Positions 9,301 to 17,320 of a stretch of DNA of 64,000 nt are shown in pieces. The position numbers and the translations under genes are program-made. Source of the DNA: Aphrocallistes beatrix (Eukaryota > Porifera > Hexactinellida > Sceptrulophora > Aphrocallistidae); assembly GCA_963281255.1 (NCBI GenBank), contig OY725489.1, positions 1,984,001-2,048,000 of the forward strand, read 5' to 3'. The notes under the pieces were generated by a model, which saw only the letters and a program-made list of their open reading frames with translations, made no database searches and had not been told where the DNA came from. Each line of letters opens with the position of its first letter. Within the stretch, counting starts at the first letter, position 1.

Positions 9301-10579
9301 GAAGGAAATGCAAGAAAAATTGAGAGAACAAGAGGACTACCTCAAGACTAAGACATCAGAGCTCACCTCAACGCTCCCTCACATTGACTCCATCTCTCTA
9401 CCATACTACTCTCAGGCTCAGACTAGCACACTACCAGCTCGCTATATACAGGCTGCTTCCAACATCAGACCCCCTTCCTTGGAGCAGGTGATTCAACCTC
9501 CTCCTCCCTCTAGAAACTCACATCTGCCACCTGCTCCCGACTCTACCCCCATTTCTCCTTACCATTCAACTCCCCCTCCGGTAAATTCTGAGCCGATGGT
9601 CCCCCCTCCTGCAAGCTTAAATGTAACTCCTCCTCCTCCTTTATCCACTTTCCCGATCGCTCCACCCCCTTCTAACTCTCCTATGATGGTGTTCCCATTA
9701 TTTGAGGAGCACATACCACGCCCTCCCCCTGATATGTCCGAAGTAATATCGCAGTCACACGTTTTCCGTGCTAAGAGAGACTCGGCTGGTTATATTCCCC
9801 CATCTAATCACCCATTTAATCCTGTGGGAATCGTGATGGATGCTACAGGGACTACCATCGTATCAGATACCGCACCACTAGTGGACTCACGGATCCCGCC
9901 CCCTCCCCCTAACTTCCCTTCAGTTACAGGAGATCCTTCAGGACCTTCCCTCCCAAGGACAGCAGGAGGTATTACGAAGGAATTGCTGACAGCTCACAGT
10001 AAGCTGAGGAATGCCGAACAAAATTCTGCGACCTCTAGGAAACCAAAGAACAGCCCCCAAAGCGACCTTATGGCGGCTATAGCGCTTGGGATCAGACTCA
10101 AATCTAGTCCAGGTCCGCAAATACGAGGCGAAGAGACTCATCAGAAGTCATTCAGACATCACCGTGTGCTAGAGTCAGGCCGTGATTCAGTTGTGATTGA
10201 TAGTCACGCCTCTCTTGATCCTTCTAGCTTACCACGCAGTGGTAGCCTTTCCGATCTAATTTCTCCAAACACAAACAATAAGATGATTAAAGAATGCAAG
10301 TTAGTTAGTTTGTCCTCGAATGAGCAAACACCGAATAAGGCTAGAAAACCCAATCTCAGTAAGTCAATAGATGCTCTGAACGAAACTCATGTGAAAGATT
10401 CTACTCCTGACTGGATGAGGGAACTGAAAGAAAAGAAGAATAAAGAATTAGCTAAAGAACATTCTGCTGCCAATGCACAGAAACAAGCTGAACTAGCTGA
10501 GCAGGAAAAGATTGCTAACATGCCTCCCTGGAAGAGAGAGCTTATCCTGAAGAAGAGAGGAATTAATCCTCAGAATTAA
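3386..10579 (+). CDS. Myosin XVI-like unconventional myosin with ankyrin repeats and a long coiled-coil tail
   Basis: An uninterrupted 2,397-codon frame; an in-frame TAA lies two codons before the ATG. Residues about 67-290 are ankyrin repeats with the layout of MYPT/MYO16 (TLLHQCCIDDN, SPLHVAS, TLLHVAS, TPLHCAS). The motor spans about 421-1140 with P-loop GESGAGKT at 515-522, switch I NDNSSRFG near 565, switch II DIFGFE at 793 and RCIKPN near 1035. One IQ motif (CQKTIRGFIARCKYARL) follows at about 1149-1165. Next come an E/K/R-rich stretch (about 1208-1300) of repeated KRLREEEE units, likely a single alpha helix, coiled coil to about 2000, a proline-rich region (about 2031-2190), and two C-terminal W-x-R-E-L-x-x-K-K motifs (near 2343 and 2382). 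MYPT-type ankyrin repeats suggest targeting of protein phosphatase 1, as for MYO16; an actin-based motor is inferred from the intact nucleotide loops. The long coiled coil is unlike vertebrate MYO16, so orthology is likely but not certain. No introns in 7.2 kb is odd. Confidence 0.85.
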   Translation: MSSEEDRYSPEGSEIDSLPHDERIKSIKRLKHQQITRYLELEQEELKKSTQNFKSTQSRHRNIKLDSCHVLFDAINSFDETLVKRLIVEEGVDVNLQKAGTGTTLLHQCCIDDNISSARLLLAQFASPNIQDSDLWSPLHVASFLGRRELIQLLIQFDAAPELLDVDGNLAIDYANGEIKQLLLAYMQTKGYDENKMIAIRTGTRKQMHTDVQAMIEQCQDLDRYNSRGVTLLHVASANGYYESAKLLVRNNAKVNIQDDRGNTPLHCASKYNHSKVTKLLLNNNANPLMKNFDSDLATDLAEEDSLRELLQDSCLAFSVSSSGVVHSSLPLFSSEQSDAELQGDSEQFANSLHVSKMVIGTRMSYSKREELFEYETMSDKESFLTNENESERSQAACDRVVARKSMARAVKQKPQLPEQCGSDDLATLSNMSENIVLEELRQRYAKDQIYTYVGDILIAINPFKLLPYYSPKVSREYFQIQSRQSIPPHIFAVADLVFQEMKEQKHAQCCVISGESGAGKTETSKFLVQHLLSNTPCLESSLNVKIQQASPLLEAFGNAVTVMNDNSSRFGKYFEIIFNGEGAVTGAFFREYLLEKSRIVYQPKRERNFHIFYMMYAGLTAEEKSRFKLSDPSQHRSLTANGMRLDGAFDETRRAEFQEVRDCLQAIGFTKEDESSLLNALAAVLHLCDISFEPEGTNKAAKVTNTCVLGTACSLLGVDSSELGTSLIEDTHVIHGEQTIRQRNVLQAQDCRDALAKALYQRMFGWIVNSINHLLSPLQQLENNPIKIGILDIFGFENFERNGFEQMCINLANEQLQYYFNEHVFEYEKSECQKEGVNTAAIKYTSNRPILDLFLEKHKGILAQIDEESKFNTSTDKSLALSLHQGHEKNTRDIYIAPRDQGPTFSVVHYAGIVKYNINGFLEKNRDTLAQALQMTMRTSSNLLLRDMFGSKLTRTGSVQPSLRQKSMRKGGEQSPFAFFKKRLSKEIRASKHQKKLKAPDTRTRGPNTVAFHFRNSLQELMDKMSQGTPHFIRCIKPNIRKEPDAFNPDFILQQLRYTGVMETTRIRRQGYATRLTFSEFIKRYPALRATYLPVKSGAPHSGEARTILNKLQLRDWEIGKTKIFLKYYHTEQLAQQEENVLKKYLICQKTIRGFIARCKYARLCDQKVRQMVVVRVFLETIPNQLRDVSTTLESFCAVDVEKEVLRLEEEKRLCEEEEKRIREEEEEKRLCEEEKKRIHEEEEEKRLREEEEEKRLREEEKEKRLREEEEEKRLREEEKEKRLREEEKKEERERSAKTEKETKGEKLETMENEEKNPCQSISRTLSYAEKEVIQTLQQKIFAQQKLLQQLLNQTAGIPSSIDTVAINESTENQSTAAQLQEIQGKIEELRHDKVGESMDDIELSTEPQEPELSDTDKMLLEIEIKIKEIDNFPPHPELSQPEPASVPTTELVQLDQETCELADQLTELERQEALATGNSISTPETFHTDPPLPPVRTTPLLDNSTLSFAREDSRLQALDQKLNLLQEKEEQLKQLDSAEFLLELPELGKNMTQVKIKRTQRSIKIKRDLKAVRDEHQRSFLEKQYQEVKAEQAMRRQRNREQQRKIQENQNTLQQRSRQVNDTELAKEANFLKKKGELIEKRREISKRQEDGEDIGHVQTILSQKDHILTQLLSQLEQEKRKRLQQEQIELSQINKEKEQLHEALREEQVVRLQEEKLLEKIERLKELEEEDRKVRQAEEHELMRQLTTPPGLLAAISPEQNEPTDLEKQLQVLEQQEKMLIETAPSVLNKKKDQMKSVEQRIILLEQKEKDLIRQLEGKAARENEEAKRVLEKEKLLQRQEQLLKKKEMEDEMKSQQEELKKQAREMEEMQQRLAVMEEEASSKKKEMMEREVLSKQKETEVIQREEAVLVKEDEVKKLEAQSIQKEQALKENEQLVKEITDKLEEEKETKQGEEERRYKELESREISLKEMQEKLREQEDYLKTKTSELTSTLPHIDSISLPYYSQAQTSTLPARYIQAASNIRPPSLEQVIQPPPPSRNSHLPPAPDSTPISPYHSTPPPVNSEPMVPPPASLNVTPPPPLSTFPIAPPPSNSPMMVFPLFEEHIPRPPPDMSEVISQSHVFRAKRDSAGYIPPSNHPFNPVGIVMDATGTTIVSDTAPLVDSRIPPPPPNFPSVTGDPSGPSLPRTAGGITKELLTAHSKLRNAEQNSATSRKPKNSPQSDLMAAIALGIRLKSSPGPQIRGEETHQKSFRHHRVLESGRDSVVIDSHASLDPSSLPRSGSLSDLISPNTNNKMIKECKLVSLSSNEQTPNKARKPNLSKSIDALNETHVKDSTPDWMRELKEKKNKELAKEHSAANAQKQAELAEQEKIANMPPWKRELILKKRGINPQN

Positions 10580-10683
10580 TTGGGTGTAGATACTTCATAT
10601 CTAGCATAATTTATTTGTTTTTATATCATCTTAATATAATAGTTTGCTGAGATTGTGTCTTAATTATTTTCAATTATTAATTA

Positions 10684-11013
10684 CAGTGGAATCTCGGAAT
10701 TACGGTCAACGAGCATATTGAAACCAGTCCCACAAGCTATGTCTAGGACATTAGATTCGTTGGAATAACAATGCCGCTTCCTGTCTCCTCTCTGATTTTT
10801 CTCATAAGCTGTCAAATACTCTGTTTTTCGCTTAAGTATGGAGGACACCTGGATTCTTACGATATTAAATTTTTCTGCCAATTGACAGCGACCACTAATT
10901 GAACTAATATGAGCCGTCTCTTTATTCAATATCTGCACAATATATTAATTAATTCCGCTCTTCACCGAACGATGAGTTTGATGCTAAATTTTGCCAAGAA
11001 TCCGACTCGGGAT
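10684..11013 (-). pseudogene. Pogo/Tigger-like transposase fragment with one terminal repeat
   Basis: On the minus strand (10,938 down to about 10,760) the frame encodes a CENP-B/psq-type helix-turn-helix: QLAEKFNIVRIQVSSILKRK, then a Y-x-x-N-x-x-x-x-R-K-R segment. Coding then runs straight into a terminus, TA followed by CAGTGGAATCTCGGAATTACG at 10,684, so this is an internally deleted derivative: the start of the transposase joined to the far end of the element. It cannot encode a working enzyme, since the DDE catalytic domain is gone. A MITE has inserted at its other side. Confidence 0.65.
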
Positions 11014-11168
11014 CAGTGGCGTGGCCAAGTGAAAAAATTTGGGGGGGCCTCAAGATCAAGACGCCACATATATGCCCATTTGAAAAAGTGTAGTAGGTTA
11101 AATTAGTAAATTGTAAAAATTTTGGGGGGGCCTAGGCCCCCCCAGGCCCCCCCTTAACCACGCCACTG
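11014..11168. mobile_element. hAT-type MITE with 8-bp target duplication
   Basis: Termini CAGTGGCGTGGCC and GG..CCACGCCACTG are inverted repeats with G-run/C-run interiors. The same 8 bp, CTCGGGAT, flank both sides (11,006-11,013 and 11,169-11,176), which proves insertion. 155 bp, non-coding. Confidence 0.85.
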
Positions 11169-11251
11169 CTCGGGATCACTATTAATATCCCTCTCATACA
11201 TAGTCGCTAAGTATGAGTTTCTGGGGTTTTGAGATGTCCGATTCTAATCTA

Positions 11252-11929
11252 CAGGGTGACAAATAAGTTCTGTTACAAGCTTCTTTGGTATTAAGTTTCT
11301 TATACTCTAACGATCTTAGTTATTATGGTCTATAGAGATTGTTATTCGAATATTTTCAATGATTTTACAAGATTTTTCGACCTAGAACTATGTTTTATAT
11401 GATGAGTTTTAAGGGGAAAAAAATGTGTTCAAATTCTAGGAAAAATTAGCTCACGCATTTTCTTCGAAGCCTCTAAATTTGTAGAAATATAGGATGTTCA
11501 GATCAGTGCATTTTGAGAACCATTTGGATCAGGGTTTTTTTGTGATGTGTAAAAATGCCATTTTGGTTGTTTTGCAAAATGTACCTCATTTGAACTGCGA
11601 ATGAATAACTTTACTCATTTCTGATAATGAATTCAGTCAATTTGTGAAATATTTCCATGGTGATTGAAAGTAACTGATGCTAAATCGTCATGGAACATCG
11701 ATTATGAAGATATATTTTACAGAAGTAGTATACCTGATTCGCGATTTTCGCTGCGTGCCAGGACACATTTTTTCTACACAAAACACATTTCTAGGTTTTA
11801 GACTTGAAAAATATTCTAACAACATTGAAAATATTCGAATTACAATCTCTAAAGACCATAATAACTATGATTGTTTGAGTATATGAAATTTTATACTAAA
11901 TGAAGCTTGTAACAGAACTAATAGACCTG
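11252..11929. mobile_element. Non-autonomous inverted-repeat element of about 680 bp
   Basis: Left end CAGGGTGACAAATAAGTT then CTGTTACAAGCTTC; right end is the inverted partner GAAGCTTGTAACAG ... CCTG. The subterminal regions also pair over a longer distance (motifs such as CTATAGAGATTGTTATTCG and its complement). No transposase was recognised inside. The left target is TA, suggesting Tc1/mariner-type mobilisation. Confidence 0.65.
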
Positions 11930-12335
11930 TTTAAAGTTCCACTGTTGTAATAATGTTAATTTCGAGTCCAGCATTTTGGTAATGTAAAGAGTTGATTCGC
12001 CACAGGGCACTAGTGACACAAAGTAGCACTTGATGATTAGTTTTAACCTTGTAAGTGAGTAAGGGTGAGTTGAATTGTTCTAAAATGGGTAATTCAAATT
12101 CGTAAATTAATATATTAAAATAGAATGTCCAAAAAGTTATCATTCAGGTGATCCTACATTTTTGCATTATTTGAAGGGAGTTGACACAATGAAATAATTT
12201 TGACGGGTAGAGCATGATACAGGGATGAAATAAGTGAAATATGTACATTCCTGCATTGCTAGGAGCATGTGATTTGATCAGCTTAGTCTACTATATCTCG
12301 AAAATTACAAATCCTTGATACTAATACAAATCCTT

Positions 12336-12832
12336 GATACTAGATGCGACACAACATCGCGAGTGCATGGAATTGGAAAAGGAGTAGCTTTGAAGAAGTT
12401 ACAAGGCAAATACGTCTTCTGCCAACAAGCTGACGTTTTCTCGACTTTTTCATCGTGATCAGACAAGACATGATGTAATAAAGGCTTGGGATAGGGCACT
12501 CTTCTACATCTATGGAGGAGTTCCGGATGATAGACTGGATTCTTTGAGATACGCTTTTGCCAGAAAGTCTCTACTGGATCATCGCTTCCACAGCCGGAAA
12601 ATCTTTCCCCCACATCAGCAGCAGTCGAATACCACAGTCTCAGGGTTTATTACCAAGTTCAAGCAGCCTCTGGACTGAGGCTAGAATCTAACTGATGGGA
12701 AGTTGCTTCCATTAATAATTGATCTGCCAACAGTTCATGAATCTTGAATGTTCGCCTGCGTGTGGAGTGTGTAAAGGACAAAGCTGCATGAATTCGTCAA
12801 TCCCTAAACTGATTACTGAAGATGACTAGTAA
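12336..12832 (+). pseudogene. Relic of an uncharacterised repeat-encoded protein with a Cys-rich C-terminus
   Basis: Several frames on the plus strand together read like a transposon-associated protein that I recall as common and uncharacterised in marine invertebrates: YGGVPDDRLDSLRY, then PTSAAVEYHSLRVYYQVQ, then ECSPACGVCKGQSCMN, a CxxxCGxCxGxxC cysteine cluster. Frameshifts and stops separate the pieces, so it is dead. What the intact protein does is not known to me. Confidence 0.5.
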
Positions 12833-13036
12833 TTTGAATTCTTTCGGAATGTTCTACCAAACGGGATTTTTTTGGATTTTGCGATGTCACTTCGGTAGCT
12901 TCTCTCGTATAAATTTTCCAATAAATTCTGTGCAATTTATCCCAACTTAAGACTGATTGGACTAGCAGAACTAGGTAGGATAAATTAAAAATTATAACAT
13001 AATCCATGGCCTACTTAAATAATACAGGGCTGTATC

Positions 13037-13330
13037 TAGGGTTGCCAACTCGACTCATTTTGATTCCGGGGGATTTTTGTTTTCGTGGGGGGCAATCGTG
13101 GGAGCTGCTTAGAAACAGAGAACAACGATTTATAGGCCTAAATTTAATAATCCAGTATTAAAGCAAACTAACTAAAAAAGGTCTAGTGCTCCTTCTCTAT
13201 TTCTGCTGTTTGAATGTATACTTCTGCTGAGATTTACGATAAAACCTCCCGGATTAGATTTGCTAATTTCCGGGAGACTGGTTGAGATTCCGGGATACTC
13301 CCGGCCAATCCGGGAGGGTTGGCAACCCTA
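13037..13330. mobile_element. hAT-type MITE nested in the element at 13,025
   Basis: Perfect inverted termini TAGGGTTGCCAAC/GTTGGCAACCCTA and an 8-bp target duplication GCTGTATC (13,029-13,036 and 13,331-13,338), taken from the host element's own terminus. Non-coding. Confidence 0.85.
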
Positions 13331-13550
13331 GCTGTATCAACTCATTTTGAGTTGGTAAAAAACTCATTTTCTAGGCACCAACTCATTCATTTATATTGTA
13401 CCAACTCATTCATTTAGATGTAACCAACTCATTCAATTCATCCAGCTTTATGTATAACCAACTCATTCAACTCATTTCTACTCGTTCAATTCATTCAATT
13501 CGTTCAACTCATTCAACTCATTAATTAAACATTTTTAGCAACTTGAATAA

Positions 13551-13720
13551 CAGGGCCGGCGCCACCAGTCCGGTTGGTCCGGTTTTAACCGGACCACTTT
13601 TAGACAAGTTTAATACAATTACTATGTAAAATAGTCCAGTTCGTGTGGTTTAACCGGACCACTTTTCAATAGTTGTATCTTTTAACCGGACCACTCTAAA
13701 ATCCATGGCACCGGCTATGT
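13551..13720. mobile_element. Second MITE nested in the element at 13,025
   Basis: Starts CAGGGCCGGCGCC and ends GGCACCGGCTATG, with internal repeats of ACCGGACCACTTTT. A TGAATAA duplication flanks it, allowing for one changed base at the edge. Confidence 0.6.
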
Positions 13721-14165
13721 GAATAATGAAGGTGTAAGTCCGCAATATGTATATTATCCTGTTTCAACCTCAAATGGTTTTGAAACATAGGCAATGATTA
13801 TGTTTAATTAATAACGTAAAATGAGTTGACTCATTTCAACTCAATTCATTCAGAAAAATTAGTTGATTATGCCAACTCAAAATGAGTTGATACAGCCCTG
13901 ATATTATAATACACGGCCGTGTATGTCACCGAGAAGGCATGAAAAATAGAAGGCGGTTTTAACACATTTCAAAGTTTAATTTAGCAGATAAATCCAAAAC
14001 CGTATACAATATGCCTTAGAAATGTATTACCATATACAAACATTATATCAGGGTATGCAATTCAGCTATCAAAAATTTGACATGTCATCATGTGATTGCG
14101 CAATAGGCTCTTTTTAGAACGAAAATGCTGCTGTTCTAGCTCATTTTGAACATCGTTATCTGCAT

Positions 14166-15047
14166 TTCTAAAGCTAGATTTTATATGTGTGTCTTACTGT
14201 TATAATCGATATCACTCGAAAAATCATCAAATTTGTCAGTTTTCGAATTTTTGATCGTAATGATGACGTCATAACAGGGTGATGAGTCGTCATTTTTTTG
14301 ATGAGAGTTGTATCATTTGTGAGATTTTTTTTCAGCCTTCTATCACTTAACCCGCGCTTGGCGAGGTGTTTTGTAGCGTCATTTCCTGTTTAAGCCATTT
14401 TGGGCGGGGAAGCCATACAAGTACAACTTTATGGCTTCTTTCCCATTGAAAATGGATGGAGACATCTGCGATATCGCGACTTTTCGATAATCTAGGGTTT
14501 TAAAATGATGACTCATCACTGTCATTACGTCATCATTACACATCAAAAAATTTTCAAGTGATATCGATTATGACAGTAAGACATACGTATTTAGAGATGT
14601 TATCTCCATAATCAGGGTTACCAGATGTCCTATTTTATAAAGGACAGTCCTGTTTTTGTACAACCCATCCTCTTTTTTATTTTGTCCTTTTTTATCCTTT
14701 TTTGTCTTATTTGTCATTAGTCGGACCCTTCGCTTAACTTTCAACTTGAAATCGTTTTTTCTTACTACTATTTTCTGACTATCTTTTTGTAATCTTATTT
14801 TTCTTAAAAAAATATACTGTTACGACCTTGCCATTCAATGTTTAGATTTAAGGGATATATTTAAAACTATACTATCTTGAGAATATAACTTAGCATACAG
14901 AATTTGTCCTATATTTTGAGTGAAGACATCTGGTAACCCTGCTCCATAATACTTAATCAATGTGACCCCAGGCGCCCAAAGGGCGCCTCTGGCGGACATA
15001 AAGTGTCCGCCAGGCGCGCTGCACAAACAAGCGAAGCGCCCTAGTAT
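14166..15047. repeat. Family A DNA in two orientations inside the family I element
   Basis: Reverse fragment about 14,166-14,334 and forward 3' half about 14,500-15,047, which ends in CTAG followed by T. The stretch 14,340-14,410 (GCCATTTTGGGCGGGG...) recurs in reverse at about 38,110-38,165. Confidence 0.55.
14613..14941. mobile_element. hAT-type MITE nested in family A
   Basis: Termini CAGGGTTACCAGATGTCC and GACATCTGGTAACCCTG with flanking duplication CTCCATAAT (14,604-14,612 and 14,942-14,950; 8 bp expected for hAT, 9 shared). Non-coding. Confidence 0.85.
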
Positions 15048-15054
15048 ATATATA

Positions 15055-15242
15055 CAGTCGACTCCGCTTAATAGGGCCACTGTTTAATCGGGTCAGCCGC
15101 TTAATCGGGCCACTTTTGGCAGGACCGAAATAGCTCTCACACATAGAAGCTAATACAAAATATTTTCGGTTAATAGGATCCTCCGCTTAATCGGGGCAAA
15201 ATGTCCTCTGACCGATGTGGCCCTATTAAGCGGAGTCGACTA
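15055..15242 (+). mobile_element. Family B pogo-like MITE
   Basis: Full-length 188-bp copy inserted at TA, with CAGTCGACTCCGCTTAATA at the left end and its complement at the right. Confidence 0.85.
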
Positions 15243-15269
15243 TATATACCTATATATATACGTATATAT

Positions 15270-15755
15270 ATGTAACGAATTGATTGAAGAAACTGCCGGG
15301 CGCAGAAAGCTGATTTTTAGCATGTGGGAGTATTTTGGCTATGGCTCCAGTAAGTTCTGAGCTCAGAGCAAAATGTCGACTCATCATGGAATTATGACGT
15401 CATTGTCACATTTTTAAAAGTTAAGCAATACAAGCATAACTCATTCGAGCATAACTCAGCCATTATAGGAGATAGAAGGCTGAAATTTTAATAGAATCTG
15501 TATACTAACATACCTCACATATGATGCAACTATTAAAAAATGATGACTCATCATTTTGTTATGACGTCATCATTACTCATCAAAAATTTTAAAAATTGAT
15601 AAATTTGTGATTTTTCGTGCGATATCGATTATAATGGTAGGACATACGTATTTAGAGATGTTGATTCCTTATAATTAATCAATGTGACCCCAGGCGCCTC
15701 CGGCGGACACAAAGTGTCCGCCAGCCGCGCAGCGCAAGCAAGCGAAGCGGGCTTG
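15270..15755 (+). mobile_element. Family A element, near full-length copy
   Basis: Reads from TGTAACGAATTGATTGAAG through two ATGACGTCAT palindromes to the GC-rich tail GGACACAAAGTGTCC ... GCGGGCTTG. It contains no open reading frame of note. Preceded by a TATA-type microsatellite. This is a reference copy for the family. Confidence 0.75.
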
Positions 15756-16259
15756 TTATAATCATATAGGAAGTAATAACCTGCAGATTGAATAACATAA
15801 TTTCTTAATGTCTACGAGTTGTACTTTTTGAGGAATGCATAGACATTTCAATTAAGATTTTCAAATATTTGGGTGTTTGACCTTCTTATTGTTGCCCTAT
15901 AAAAAAATTAAACATTAGAAATGCGGATGACAATGTTAAAAATGAGCTAGAACAGCAGCATTTTTCGTTCTAAACAGAGCCTATTACGTAATCACATGAC
16001 GACATATCAAATTTTTGACAGCTGAATACCCTGATATGATATTTGTATATGGTAATACAGGTCATCAATAAGTCTTGCGGCTTGAGTTGTATTTAATTAC
16101 TATCGCTGTAAAGTTCTCAACCTTGATATATATTATAACCATATACTAGCTTGTGTTTAGATGTTTCAAATTATAGACTGATTAAATGAAAACTCTTCAT
16201 CTTTTCATCTTTTCATCTTTTCACTTCATGAAAATGGCTTCCAAGGGGACAATTTCAAT

Positions 16260-17310
16260 TTGAAATGGAGGGCATACATTGAATTTCTAGCAAAACTCAA
16301 ATTCCAGCCTGTACTCATTTACGAGTTACAAGAGATACTAGGTATGGATTGTCCTTCCAGATCCACCATTGAACGATGGGCTGCACTATTTAGGTTTGGA
16401 GATACTGCTGTGGCAGATTTATCTCGCTCAGAAAGACCCATATCCGTCAGCACTCCAGATAATGTTGCATTAATTGAGAGAATGGTCATGGAAGACAGGT
16501 TTTAACCGTCGATCAGTTAGCGCATAGTATGGAGATGTCATCGGGAGTAATTCATTCAATTCTGACCATTCGTCTTGGCTACCGATCGATTTATGGCAAA
16601 TGGGTCCCACATAATCTAAGTGAGAAACAAAGGCTCACCCGAGTGAATACAGCCAAGAAGTTCTTAGAAACACATGATAAGTGTGATTCTAGGAGATTAT
16701 AAAATATTATAACTGTTGATGAGACTTGGGTACCGTTTTCCACTCCATATAGTATGTATAGATTGCGATCGTGGGTGAAAGGAGATGAAAAACCGGCACA
16801 AGTTCCCAGGCCCGACTTAAGAAACCCGAAGGTAATGCACTCAATTTTCTTCAATAGTGACGGTATTGTTTCGCAATTACCTTCTGATAGTGGTAAATCT
16901 ATTAATACAACCTTTTTTTACCCATAAAATCCTACCAAACTTGATTAAAAATTTAAATCAGGCTCGTCCAAAGGCTGGAATGAGAGACATTAAAATATTG
17001 ATTGATAACGCTAGTTCCCACGTAGCCAAGTATACCAAGAGCTTTTTGGAATCCGTGGGGATAGAATTACTTTCTCACCCTCCATACTCACCAGACCTTG
17101 CTCCCTGTGATTTTTGGCTATTTCCAAAGTTAAAATATACCTTCAGAGTAAAGAATTTGACACAACAAGCACTTGAAACTGCTTTTTACCAGTACTTCAA
17201 ATCCATCCCGGAAGAAGAGTACAGAAAAATGTTTATCAGTGGGTTGAAAGATTGAGAAAGTGTGTGGCAGTAGGAGGGATTACTTCGAATAAAGAATCTA
17301 CGACAATAGT
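16260..17310 (+). pseudogene. Mariner transposase, degenerate
   Basis: The N-terminal helix-turn-helix region (STIERWAALFRFGDTAVADL) is open from 16,260 to about 16,505, the middle is broken by stops and frameshifts, and the C-terminus is recognisable at 16,973-17,252: LIDNASSHVAK, then HPPYSPDLAPCDFWLFPKLK, the mariner D34D signature. A one-base shift near 17,240 is needed to read the usual end (VERLRKCVAVGG). The enzyme would have cut and pasted mariner at TA sites; this copy cannot. Confidence 0.85.
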
Positions 17311-17320
17311 CTCTATAGTG

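Larger units (their letters stand above)
13025..13900. mobile_element. AACTCATT-rich foldback MITE carrying two younger insertions
   Basis: Ends CAGGGCTGTATC and GATACAGCCCTG are inverted repeats; just inside are complementary blocks of AACTCATTTTGAGTTG type and tandem runs of the unit CATTCAACT. It is interrupted by an element at 13,037-13,330 and another at 13,551-13,720. Confidence 0.75.

Noticed and set aside
10681-10938. A DIACGTGFN motif that resembles a methyltransferase SAM-binding loop
   Set aside because: It occurs where a pogo-type helix-turn-helix frame runs into the transposon's terminal region; no other methyltransferase motif is present.
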